64,000 nucleotides of DNA from Azolla caroliniana (Eukaryota > Polypodiophyta). The stretch covers positions 22,180,349 to 22,244,348 of the forward strand of contig JBHGNT010000011.1 in the NCBI GenBank assembly GCA_043228905.1. The letters are read 5' to 3'. Below, piece by piece: positions 1 through 12,600 of this stretch (its first letter is position 1; each line of letters opens with the position of its first letter). The notes below the pieces were generated by a model. That model searched no databases. It worked only from the letters and a program-made list of their open reading frames with translations, and had not been told where the DNA came from. A program made the position numbers and the translations under genes.

Positions 1-654
1 GGGATTTCAGTATATGTGGGGTTTTCTGATTCAATAGCAATAAAAGGAAAATTGAAGGGCAGGTTGAAATCCTTATTTTTTTCCATTAGGTTCTACTTAT
101 TTTCCAGGTAATAGCTCACAATAAGTCTTCCATGGTGTACATAATGTAGATAGTAAGGTCTCGAAAAGGTGATTATTAGGGGTTCTGCAGTATTTTAATT
201 GAAGTCTGGACACTAAAGTGGGATGATATATAGTTAATTGTCAGTAATTGCAGGATTGTTCCTTATTTTATGAACTAGAGAGTGAATACTGTGTGACCAG
301 GTCTTACTCTTACTTTTATTCATTTATGTGATATCTCTTATAAAGGAGAAGATTCTAGTGAAGCTCAAAGAAAGAAAACTATTTATTGTTCTTGGCAGTA
401 GCTTTGCGTTTTTTTCTTTTCTTTTAATTTCTTTCATCATTCAATTCCATTTCTGCCCGAATATTCTTGGTTACCTTGTAAGTCATGACTTATAAAGGTC
501 TGTGTTTGACAGCTCTTAACAACTTTAGTCTCTTAGGTCAGTTTTTGGCCTTTTGTGCACGATAATATTACTTAAACTGGCCTTTTGTGCACAATAATAT
601 TACTTATTTTCTTAACAGGCTAAAATTTGACTTTTGTGTATCATGTTTTGGCAG
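1..654 (+). other. Intron of TOR upstream of the first visible exon
   Basis: AT-rich sequence with no exon I can support. It ends in a pyrimidine-poor but usable acceptor (gcag at 651-654). A 32-bp imperfect tandem duplication starting ggccttttgtgcac lies at 547-578 and 579-610. The N-terminal coding exons of TOR, roughly 480 residues judged against the ~2480-residue Arabidopsis protein, should lie further upstream. Confidence 0.6.
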
Positions 655-3600
655 GGTCATGAACTGTTAGAATTTGCTAGGACTGCTGTAATACCTTACT
701 TAGAGGATGAGGATTCAATTACAAGAAGAGATGCTGCAGTTTGCTGTAGTAGGCTTATGGAACACTCATTTTCTTCTTTTGGGCTAGCTAATGGAAGATT
801 CTCATCCAGTAGATCTGCTCGTCCAGGAGGATCTTGGAGGCGATGGCATCTTATAGAAGAGGTGTGATTGTTGTTGTTTTATCTTGTTATGTTCTCCTCA
901 ACCAGAAATGGGTTGGAGAAATCAGGAAGATATGTTTTCATCATTATAATTTTTGGAGAGTTTGGTTTTTCATTTTATGATATATGCATATTTTCTCCTA
1001 TGGCCAGATTCTCGACAGGCTTCTAGTTGCAGCAGTTGCAGATGCAGATGCTGGTGTTCGAAAAGCGGTTTTACATTCATTACATGAAAATGCTAGTTTT
1101 GATGCATTTTTGTCACAAGCTGATAGTTTACGTGCTATATTCATTTCCCTGAATGATGAGGTGTGGTATATCTGATTCTCTAAGTCATTAGTTGCGTTCA
1201 ATGGCGTAAGTCTGGGAAGTAATTCCATTTTGTTATGAAGGCTTTTGAGGTGAGACAACTTGCTATCTCAATGGCTGGTAGGCTATCAGATCAAAATCCT
1301 GCATATGTTCTGCCAGCTCTTCGTTGTCACCTTGTGCAGCTGTTAACGGACCTTGGACAAAGGTAATCTTTACAAGTGTCTGGGGAAGGATATCTTCAAG
1401 AAGGATTGGAACCCATTATGAAAGTTACAAATACACGTATTCTTATGTTGATGCAGCCCGGATAGTAAAAATCGAGAAGAGAGTGCCCAACTTCTTGGTT
1501 ACCTTATCAGATCTTGTGAACGTTTAGTACTCCCATATATTGATCCAGTTCACAAGGTACTGTGTTTGTATGTTTAATTTCAAGAAGACTACTTTTTTGC
1601 TTGCTTTACAGAGGTAATATGTTTCTTCCTCGAAGGTTCTTCTAGAAAAGCTACAGGATGGATCTTCTGGAGCTGCAAATAATGGAGTAGTGACAGCTGT
1701 GCTTGCGACAGTTGGTGAACTAGCAAGAGTGGTATGAAGGATATGATTATAAGAGAGGTTGCTAAGCTGACAACATTCAGTTCAATCTCTATCTTTAATG
1801 CAAGATTAATATGTTCTTAGGGTGGATGTGCAATGCGACAATATCTTGATGAATTGATGCCACTAATAAGAGATGTCCTCCTTGATGGGGCATCAGTAAT
1901 GAAAAGAGAGGTTGCAGTTTCAACACTTGGGCAACTTATTCAAAGTACAGGGTAAGTTTCCTTAATGCTTACATATTTACAGTCATAAATGTTTCACAGT
2001 GGATATATCAGTTCTGTCATTTCTGTGACTTTTTTCATTTGTGTGAGAATTCTTCTTAGGCTGGTAGAATGTCATTCCTCTGCTAATTTGTTGTGGAAGG
2101 GATTGTGGAGGCTGGTGTATAAGTAGCTATTTTCAGTTTAGGCGCATCAGAGTCATGATTGAATCATTTTAAAAAGCAATTTTCAGTTTAGGCGCAACTT
2201 CTGAATGCTCAAATATGTGAACTTCAATGTATTCATGAGGAACTCCCCCTCAAAATTTCCAGAGGTTTTGTGGCTCATTCCAAATTCCTGAGTCTCTGCA
2301 GACTTCATAGAGCCATAAATTGTTTAAAAATAGATGATTGGGGCATTATGCATGCATCAAGCTTGAGCTCGAGTAAAAGAAAACCTCATCTTCCTTTTGA
2401 GGCAAGATAAAGAATGCATAAACTAGGATTAAGTTCATCTCATTGATCTTATTGTTGGTTGTAAACTTTCATTTCGGGTGTGTTATAGATGCCATTATAC
2501 ATTTCATCTCATTTCATTGCCAACCAAAATTGACAGCATGCAATAGCTAGTTGTGAATCTTATCTTTTTCTTTATAAGATTCCTGAACTTGTGCACTATT
2601 TGACACAGGTTGTCAGATATCAAAACAATGCTGTTTGTGTGATGCAATTTTGTCAAACTCGTCATAGAATTATCTTAAATGTGCTCAGAAAATTCTAGTG
2701 AGAGTAAAAGAAATTTTATCTGCAAAAACTCTTTCAACTAATAAGTAAAGCTGTTCTATTTTCATAAAACTTTGGTTGGCTCATCCATCCCAAATCTGAC
2801 TGAAACTTCTTCGAGGTCAATTATTACCAGAATTGAACTTGGGTTGCCTGGTGAAACAAAGCCAGGTATCCTAACCTGACTAGACAAGAATGGATCCACA
2901 TCTTGATATTCAAAATTTACATACATATGTGTATCAATTCTAGAAGCAGAAGGTGAAAACATGCAAACAGAACAATGTGTTCATCTTGAAAACAATATAT
3001 AGATATATTGTGTCAAAGCCTATGAGTAATAGCACAGTGCGTGAAATTGAGCATAGTTGGTCAAGGGATTGGCTTCCATTGTAATAGAAAAGAAATGCAT
3101 CGGGTTTTCTGTATAGCAATAGAATAATAACAATGCTCCAGTCGATCTATCCAATAATAGATTTTAATGAAATATTATTTTATGAAATTTATTCCTTTAT
3201 GAGCCTCTCATTTAGTTTTTATGTATTTATTTATTTCTGTATCTTGGTCTCATTTATTTTTCAATATACTTAAAGATCCTCTAGTAATTTGCTGAGCTGA
3301 AAGTTTTCTGCCTTTTAATGAGATCATGCAGATATGTTGTGACTCCTTATACAGACTACCCTGAATTACTTGGTTTGCTGCTTCGCTTATTAAATGGAGA
3401 TCTTGCATGGTCTACAAGAGTAGAAGTGCTTAAGGTACAAAGTGATTTTGAGTATACTTGATAAATGCGTATGGAACTTTCTAAAAAATGTGTTTTGTTA
3501 ATTTTTATTCTCAGGTTTTAGGAATATTGGGTGCACTTGATCCTCACAGACATAAACATAATCAACAGTCACTGCAAGGGGTTCATAGAGAAGGGAATCA

Positions 3601-6600
3601 TGCAGATGTCCGGCAGCAGATGCATTCTATGGAAGAACTTCCCCTTGATCTCCTGCCTGCAGGAGGGCTATTTACGACTTCTGAGGATTACTACTCAACG
3701 GTACTCCATTTTCCCAACTCTTGCATATCTTTAAGAAGTATTTTCCTGATTATATTTAGTTCTGTGATTCTTTATAGGTTGCGATACATGCATTGATGCG
3801 CATTTTAAAGGATCCTCAGTCAAGCTACCACCAGAAAGTTGTGGGGTCTCTCATGTTTATCTTCAAGGTATGGGAGGCATTCTCTTTGGTTCTGGTGCCA
3901 TGAAGCCATTTTGATTCGCAGAGATTGCATCCAATTTATTTGGATTGACTGCTGCCTTTTGTTACATTTTTCTGACTTTTTGTGTATTTGCAATGCTGAT
4001 ATTTCAGACCATGGGGCTTGGCTCTGTCCCATATCTTTCGAAGGTGAGTAAAATGGTTCAGAAACTTTATTTCTCATTTCTTTTTGAGCATTGAGGGCAA
4101 TGTATGCAACACATGAATTGCGTTTGCATTCTTTTTCAATACATTGTTGATCATTGTTTGTCCCTGTTCCATATCTTTCGAATGTGAGTAAAATGGTTCA
4201 GAAACTTTATTTCTCATTTTTTTTTTGAGCATCGAGGGCAATGTATGCTATACATGAATTGCATTTGCTTTCTTCTTCAATACATTGGTGATCACTGTTT
4301 GTTTGCTCACATAGTACATCGATGAAAGATATTGAGATTTTATAGCTATAGTCTAGCTATAAATTGTCTGATGGATATTAAATTTGTCTTTATTTAATGG
4401 AACCATTTGTTTACAGTGTAAGCAGTTGTGTCGAGCTACAGTTTTGATGTGCATTGTTGCTTTATTTTGTCAAGCTATGTGTTTTCATTTTCTACTAGTT
4501 TATAATGTGTTTTGTTCTATTATTTAAGAGAAAGAAAGATATATTAACCCCTCTTAGGAGGCCAAAAGGGCCTATACGACCAAATGAGGGATTACATCAT
4601 AAGTGTTGTCTCGTCTTTGAGAACAACAAATCAAAATAAATAAATTTTCCTAGGTAAAAAATTAAATAAGATAAAAAAGACTAGAGAATCTTGTTATCAA
4701 TACATGCAAGATTCTCAAGTTAGACATATTGTAAATTTTTTTCAAAAGATCTCTAGCATAGGTTGATCGAGAATGGAGGGTCCCCGAAGTGAGTGAAGCA
4801 CCTTTCAATGGCGGGAGATAATGGCCTTTATCTATCAATGACAAGGGTAATGAGATCATGATCCATGGGGCCGGGCCCTACGTGCACGACAAATTGCTAT
4901 TGCCTGATCTATTGTAACCTCTTTGTTATTTCCTAGTTGGGAGCCCATTTGTGTAGCACATGATTGACTTGTAGCATGAGTAGGAGTGATGGAGCTAAAG
5001 AATTTTATGATGTTCTTTGTTGATGAGCTTGTGTCGCTCTACTGTTATCCTTCAACAATTTTTCCATGTGTCTCTTGAGTTCTAGCAAGAAAAGCCCCAA
5101 CTGCTGTTGGTCATATTCCATTACCTTGCATACTGGGCCAGAGCCTTGCTTAAAGAGGCAATGGTATCTCCCCCTTATTTCATAAGAAACACTAGAGTGA
5201 CAAACATAATGTTCTTCAGATTCCACTCCCTGATGACACAATTGACAAATTCTTTCTTCTAGAAGTATTAGTGCATATCATCCTACCTCAATCTCTAACT
5301 GATGTGATGAAGTTTGCAGTTGCCCTATCACACTGCACAATGCATATTCCTACCAAGGGATATTTTGGGGTTGATTTATATTATACTGTTTTCCAAGTTA
5401 ATAATATCAGTTCAAACCACTGTATTCTTTTCCAGTTTGATCATGTTTAGATGACATCAATCTAATCTATACAGTAATGGGGGTAGTGCATTTATGATTA
5501 TACTATGTGACTTGAACCATGGTTGCATTTTAGCATACCAACAATAGATGTCTCCATGTTCAGCAAGTTGTTTTTATGACATAATTGCCAATCTTGAGTA
5601 CCATCGTTTAGGGAACTCCAAAGCAATTGGATATAGGTCACTGATCAGAATAATGCCTTGATGATTATAGAGGCTGCTCCCATCTCTGCAGAAAGAAAGA
5701 AAGATATATTAATGTCTTTTAAGAGGCCAAAATGGCCTATAAGACCAAACAAGAGATTACATCTTAAGTGTTATCTCGTCGTTGAGAACAACATATCAAA
5801 AAAATAAGCAAATAATACTCCGTAAATATAAAAGTATATAAGATAAAAAGACACGAGGGAATCTGGTTTTCGGCACATGAGAGATTCTCAAGTTAGATAT
5901 ATAGTAGCTTTTGTCTTCAAAAGATCTCTAGCATAGGTCGATCCAGAATGGAAATGTCTCTGAAGTGAGGGAAGCACCTATGATGGCGGGAGATAATGGC
6001 TTTTATCTATCGATGTCAAGGGTGTCGAGGTCGTGGTCCATGGGGGCTGGGCCTACGTGCATGGCAAATTGCTATTACCCGATCAATTGTAACCCCTTTG
6101 ATATGTCTTGGTCTGGAGCCCATTTGTGTATCCCGTGATGGACTTGTAGGATTAGTAGGAGTGATGGGGCTAAAGAAAGTTGTGATTGTTCTTTGTGGAT
6201 GAGCTTGTGTGGCTATATTCTTCAACAACTTTTCCCGATGTCTCTTGAGCTATAGCAAGAAAAGTTCTAGGCATTGTTGGTCCTCATATTCCATTACCTT
6301 GCGCAGTGGGCCAAAGCCTTGTTTAAAGAGGCAATGGTATTTCCATCTGATTTCATAAAAGGCACTACAATGACAAACATAGTGTTCCTCAGATTCCACT
6401 CCTCGATGACACAATTGGCAAATTCTCTCTTCTAGAGGTAGTCGTGTATATCTGCCTACCTCAATCTGTAGCAGAGAAGAGGATCAACTTTTGGGGTTAA
6501 TAACTCTTCTGTGAGCATCAATAATGAATGATGTACCAGAGGAATGGCCATTCCCAACAGTGAAGGAGACAAAAGTTTCTCTGATATGAAAGCTACTATC

Positions 6601-9600
6601 AAAAAAGTGCTTTGGTCCTGGTCATGAGCCAGAAAGAGATAAACCAATGCTTTATACATGCTTATTGATACAGGTATAGACATAAACTATGAACAATCAA
6701 AAGTAGATACAATCAACTGTCTGCCTAGAAAAGTAGAAAATCCCATGTATCAAAAGAGCTCACAAGTATGTGTAATCTAAGTGACATAATGGAAGCATAA
6801 TGACAGTAGGGTGAATATCACCCTGTCCTCTGAATCATTATTTTGTCTAAGACCATGGAACTGTTTTAATGGTGATTTCCGATGTATGTCAACACATAGT
6901 TTTCATGGCAGAGTTGGTACTTTATCAACATGGAACCATAGATATTAAAATTTTCAAGATAAATAACGACAAAATAAAATTGAGATATCTGAAATGCATC
7001 AGAAGGGAATAAAGAGTTGACCTGCATGTGCAGTTGTTTGAGAGTTGATATTTTAATTCTGTAAATCATGGTGGTATTCTTGTATGAATGTTACATTGAA
7101 ATTTTACATGTTTTTTCTCAGGTGATGCCGGATCTTTTTATTACAGTTCGATCATGTGATGACAGCTTGAGGGAGTTCATATTTTTGCAGCTTGCATTGC
7201 TGGTTTCTATTGTGAAACAGGTACAAAAATATGGACCAATAATAGAAATCTTACATGCTGGGTACAAGTTTGCATATATAGATAATTAGTTTCCTTTGGT
7301 TGCCCAAATGAATGTAAAATAGATATGTCTAATTTCTCTCTTTTTTATCTTAATTTTTACAGCACATTCGGAAATATTTACCTGAAATGCTTTTACTTAT
7401 CTCTGACTTTTGGTCCACTCTGCTTCTGCCTACACCAAGACGACCTAACAGTGGATCACCTGTAGTTTGAAACCCCTTGATCATCTAGAAGTTTTATTTA
7501 TAGTCTTCTCCAATAAATATACAAATGTAATGTTTATATTTGGAGATCTCGTAGGCATCATGTGCATTTGGTTTTTGCAGATATTAAATCTGTTAGAACA
7601 ATTATGCAAGGCTCTCAACGATGAGTTTCGGACATATATGCCAAAAATCTTACCACGATTCATTCAAGCATTGAGTGATGCTGAAAGGAACTCTGGTTAT
7701 GCTTGTGTGCCACCTATATTACACACGTTGGAGGTTTTTGGCAGTGAGTCTCTAGCACTTCTCAAAATTTAAATAGCCAACTTGAATTTTTCCTAACAGT
7801 CATGTTTTTTCTCTATGGTCATCATCACTTGGCACTGAAGGTGCTTCCCTCGTGTTGGAGATATTTTCATATTGAATATTTTCCGAAGGCAGAAATTTCA
7901 GTCTATCTAACTTTAGAATCTTAAGTGCTTAAATTTGCACACTATGTTTACTTATATTATTTTGGCTTTTTGTTCAAAAAGAAGAGACAACTTTTTGAGT
8001 AAAAATTGTTTATTTAGTCTTATAAGCCATCTGGCCTCTTTAAAGACATTAATATATCTTTATTTATTTATTTCTACGGCAGGCAATTTGGATGAACACA
8101 TGCATCTGTTACTTCCAGCATTAATTCGTTTATTCAAGCCAGATGCATCTGATGCACCTTTAGACATCAGACGTGCAACCATCAGGGCACTTATCCAACT
8201 GATTCCGGTGGTACAAGTATGTAAATGCTCTTCTGGAAATAGGTTGTTTGATGTTAATGATTCAATATGAATGAATAAACACTATGTATTTGTGATTCAA
8301 GGAGAATTTCTCTGTTAAATTTTACCATTCGGTAGTTTTTCATGAATAAATTACCAAGGTCAACCCAAGAGGACTGGCTTTTTGTTCTGGATGATACACT
8401 TTGAAATTCACAGACAAGCACAGATGATTTAGCTGTCTGTTAGTTTTTCATGAATAAATTACCAAGGTCATCTCAATAGGACCTGCTTTTTGTTCTGGAT
8501 GATACACTTTGAAATTCACAGATAAGCACAGATGTTTTAGCTGTCTGTTGTTAATGACTAGAGAATCAAGATTCTGTAAAATTAGAAGTGCAGCTCTAAT
8601 CCTAAACTTTCTGTCTGTGAAAGGATCCATCTGCATAGAAATGAACTGGGTTAGTATCGACGAAGAAGTAATGTAACCCCAAACAAGGGCAGTGTACACA
8701 TTGATGAAACTTGACTTCAGATTATTTCAATGGATTCAATGAATTATACATGTTTTCTTTAATATGCAATGACAGTAAAAGACATGAATTAATAATAAAC
8801 AAACACTTATTTTTTTGAATTGTTATACAATTTGAACTATTTTTCATATGCATGACATCAATATTTTTCTGTCACATATATGCTTATTTATTGCCTTCGT
8901 GCTCTTTTCTGGTAGGTGTCTGGACATGTTTCTGCAGTGATGCATTCCCTGAAACAGGTCTTGGATGGGTAAGGTTGCTTAGAATTTTGTTGCACCTTCA
9001 TACCGCTGAATTTTTATTATTCTGGAACATGATTGTAATATAGATACCGGTAGCCTGTCCATTCTGACATGTAATTTATCAATGCTTGCTGCAGTAGTTT
9101 TGATGAGCTGCGTAAGGATGCAATGGATGCCATCTGTGCTGTTGCTGTGGCTTTGGGTGCTGATTTTGTGTACTTCCAACCGTCTGTTCGCAAGATATTG
9201 CAACGCCACAGACTACAGGTAATAGTGTCTCCTGGATGTTGGAATATAATGTGAAAGTGTGCATTATTTGAATATTTTCTGGTGGCTGTACAGCATGCAC
9301 AGTTTGATGCAATTGAAGGAAGATTAAGAAGACAAGAACCTTTGTTCTTTGACGTGAAGGGAAGTCCAGCTATAAATGCAAGTCTTACAAATGGAGATTC
9401 AACTATGGCTGCAAACACCGGAAGTTATGGATTTGATTTTGATGATAGATATGATGATGGAATAGACCCTTCAAGTCAAACAAAGAATTTTAAGGTTGGG
9501 GATGACGTTTGAATTCACTAAATGTTTCAGACAATAGGTTATATATTTGGTTGTGTTCAGGTCAATGATGGCCGAATTCGAGCGGCTTGGGAGGCATCTC

Positions 9601-12600
9601 AGAGAAGCACTAAAGAGGACTGGGCTGAGTGGATGCGGCACTTCAGTGTGCAGCTCCTTAAGGAGTCTCCTTCACCTGCTCTGCGGACTTGTGCACGCTT
9701 AGCCCAGCTTCAGGTTGGTGTCCTTTGAGCAAGACAGTTTTACAAGCTCTGCAATTTCCATAAATGTTTTTGTCTCTTTTAGCCTTTTGTGGGAAGGGAG
9801 CTATTTGCTGCGGGGTTTGTAAGTTGCTGGGCTCATTTAAATGATGCTTATCAACAGCAACTAGTTCGGAGTCTTGAAATGGCATTTTCGTCTCCAAATA
9901 TTCCTCCTGAGATCCTTGGGACACTCTTGAATCTGGTAGGTTTGGCGTTATTCTCCTCAAGAAAGGCATGTGATTGGTGGTGGCTGGTGGTGATACTTGT
10001 GTTTTATCCAGGCAGAGTTTATGGAACATGATGAAAAACCATTGCCGATTGATATCCGCCTCTTGGGTGCTCTGGCAGAGAAGGTACACTATTTTCAGCT
10101 AATTTGATATTCAGATTTCTTACTGTTTCTCTCATGCTTTTGTATTATGATTGTGCAGTGCCATGCATATGCTAAGGCCTTGCATTACAAGGAAATGGAA
10201 TTTGAGGGAGCACAATCCAAAAAGATGGATGCAAACCCTGTTTCTGTTGTTGAAGCATTGATTCACATCAACAACCAGCTTCATCAACATGAGGTTTAAA
10301 TGCTTATGACATTGATCAGGCACCTGAAGCACAATATTGCCTTGTATTTGCCTTGTGTTTGCGCTGATTAATTGTTGTTACTGTAGGCTGCAGTTGGTAT
10401 CTTAACATATGCGCAACAACATCTCTCGGTTGAGCTCAAAGAATCATGGTAAATGAATAAGTTATGTATGAATATTAAAACTAAAATAGTGAGCACTAGG
10501 GTGATGAAATTAGACTACGTTTTTCTCATCGCCAATTTAGGTCAACTAATGGGCACAAATGCAATATTTTCATTTTGGTGTGATGCTTGGTTGGAGAAGG
10601 CCACATCACAGTTGACTCCAAGTAGTATCCACCCAGATGACACTGCAGATTTGATAGGAGAGCATATAATGCACCTGAATCTTTGGAAGACAATGAATAT
10701 GTTGGGAAATGAATGTTTAAGGGACTGTAGCTCTAAGGTATTGCTATCCCTGAATAATGCAAGTAGTTTTGACCTCTTTGTTAAAAAAGTCATCAAACTC
10801 CTTGGTGTAGAAAACATGTCATCTACCCTACTGGTACATGCTAATGGTTCAATCTGGACTATGGTAGGAAATTCCTCCATTATCAAAACTTAGTTTTTAT
10901 AATTATCATTTTGTATTCCCACAATATTCCTAACTCTAATGTTAAGTACCTGTTGTCCTTTTTATTTTCATCATCTCGACTCAAACGTTTCGCTGTCAGT
11001 TAACCATTCTCAGAAGAGGAGATATGTATACTATACACACAATTAATACTCTTAATGAGCAAGCTCTTTAGCTGCTTAGGATACATATATCCAAATCTGT
11101 GAGTACGTGGACAGATATGTTTTTTCATTAGAACCATATCAGGAAAGCCTATGAAGTGAGATTTGATATTGCACTTCCCTCTTTTGTGAATTTCTTGCAA
11201 AGCTATTTTTCATTATTTCTGTGTTAGAGGTGTGATGTGCTTTAAATACATCTGTGTCTCGTTGGGCATGATGTGCGAAGAAAGAAAGAAAGCTTTAGTA
11301 ACATCTTGTAAGAAATAACATGAAAGAAAGATGAAAGAAGGAAATAATGTAATTTGTTTGAATTTATTAGAAGCCCAGACTGGCATGGATCAATCTTGTA
11401 CAAGTAAGTCTATGTGTCCGAGTTGCTCTTGATACATTAGGTGAGGATAAAAATAGTTTCCTAAAATTAGGCATATTTGAAGAGTATGAAAATCAGAAGT
11501 TTTGGTGGGGGGTGGGAAGGAGCTGTAAGGCTAGAGAATTATATGCATCTTTATGTGTCATTATACGAGAACAAAATTCTTACCTAATCTGCCCACCTGA
11601 GGATGTATCGCGTGGGTGGATGGGTGAATGTGGTTTGAAGATTTTGCAATGCTCTTCAGATTTAATGGATGTGTGCTAACTGGTTCTCCATGTAATGTCA
11701 CGTCCGGATCTCCCTGTTCCGGACTAAGAAGAAAGAAAGCTATATCAATGTGTTTTAAGGGGCCAAAATAGTCAATAAGACCTAATAAGAGATTATGTCT
11801 CACATTGTTTTCTCATCTTTAAGCATAGGGTACTGAAGAATCCAGATATCTAAGAATTTAAGATTCTAGACTTTGTAGACCGAAACTTCTCTTCAAAATA
11901 TCTCCATCCATGTTCTTCATAATCCAATTTAATGATATGATCAGATCATTCTATTATTTTCCACTTTAGCCATGTTCAGATGTGGACGATCCATGCTATA
12001 TTGGAATGGGAATAGTGTGTTAATAGTTATGCCATGGGACTGGAACTGTACTTGCATTTTAGCTTACCAACAATGAACGCTCCATTTCTAGGTAGCCCTT
12101 TTGATGACAAGTGCTAGTCTTGAGTACCTACGGGTCACTGATCAGAATAATGCATTGGTCACAATTGGACTGCTTGTATCTCTGCCCATATTATATAATG
12201 GGTACCTATGCTTTGCTCCTTATCATCCGACCAATTATCGAGACTAGATGTCTCGCCAAATCTGTCCAGTTATGTGTCCTCTCCAAGGTTCTATTCCTTA
12301 GTGAAGAGTTACACCTGAAATTAATTTTACTCCAATATCAGTTCAATGAAACTATAGCATCAAGGATGGATATGTTCTTCAAAGAAGGAACGTTCCACAT
12401 GTTTTAAATGATAATGTTCTTTATTTCAAGATACCTGGAGCTTTTCTGCACTCAACATAATGTGATTGCCTGGTAAATGCTTTATGGTTGGCGAAATAGA
12501 ATCGGAGAGTCTCGCCCTTGCATGCATGATAAGGTGCTTCTGCATGGAGGGTGATGCCCTTGAAGAAGTCTGAAGTGTCCTTTCCTGTGATGGTGCGGCA

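Larger units (their letters stand above)
655..10083 (+). other. TOR: TOR exons 1-20: HEAT-repeat region
   Basis: Exons: 655-861, 1008-1160, 1241-1362, 1457-1556, 1636-1731, 1821-1951, 3332-3434, 3515-3700, 3778-3867, 4008-4043, 7122-7220, 7363-7461, 7581-7743, 8083-8216, 8916-8968, 9095-9218, 9294-9494, 9561-9713, 9783-9935, 10012-10083. They encode window residues 1-825, repeated helical HEAT units such as [20 protein letters not shown] and [16 protein letters not shown]. In the family this solenoid binds RAPTOR and shapes the dimer. The acidic stretch [16 protein letters not shown] in exon 17 is the least conserved part. Exon 15 (53 nt) and exon 10 (36 nt) are very small and were placed by phase and by comparison with known TOR. 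Confidence 0.9.
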
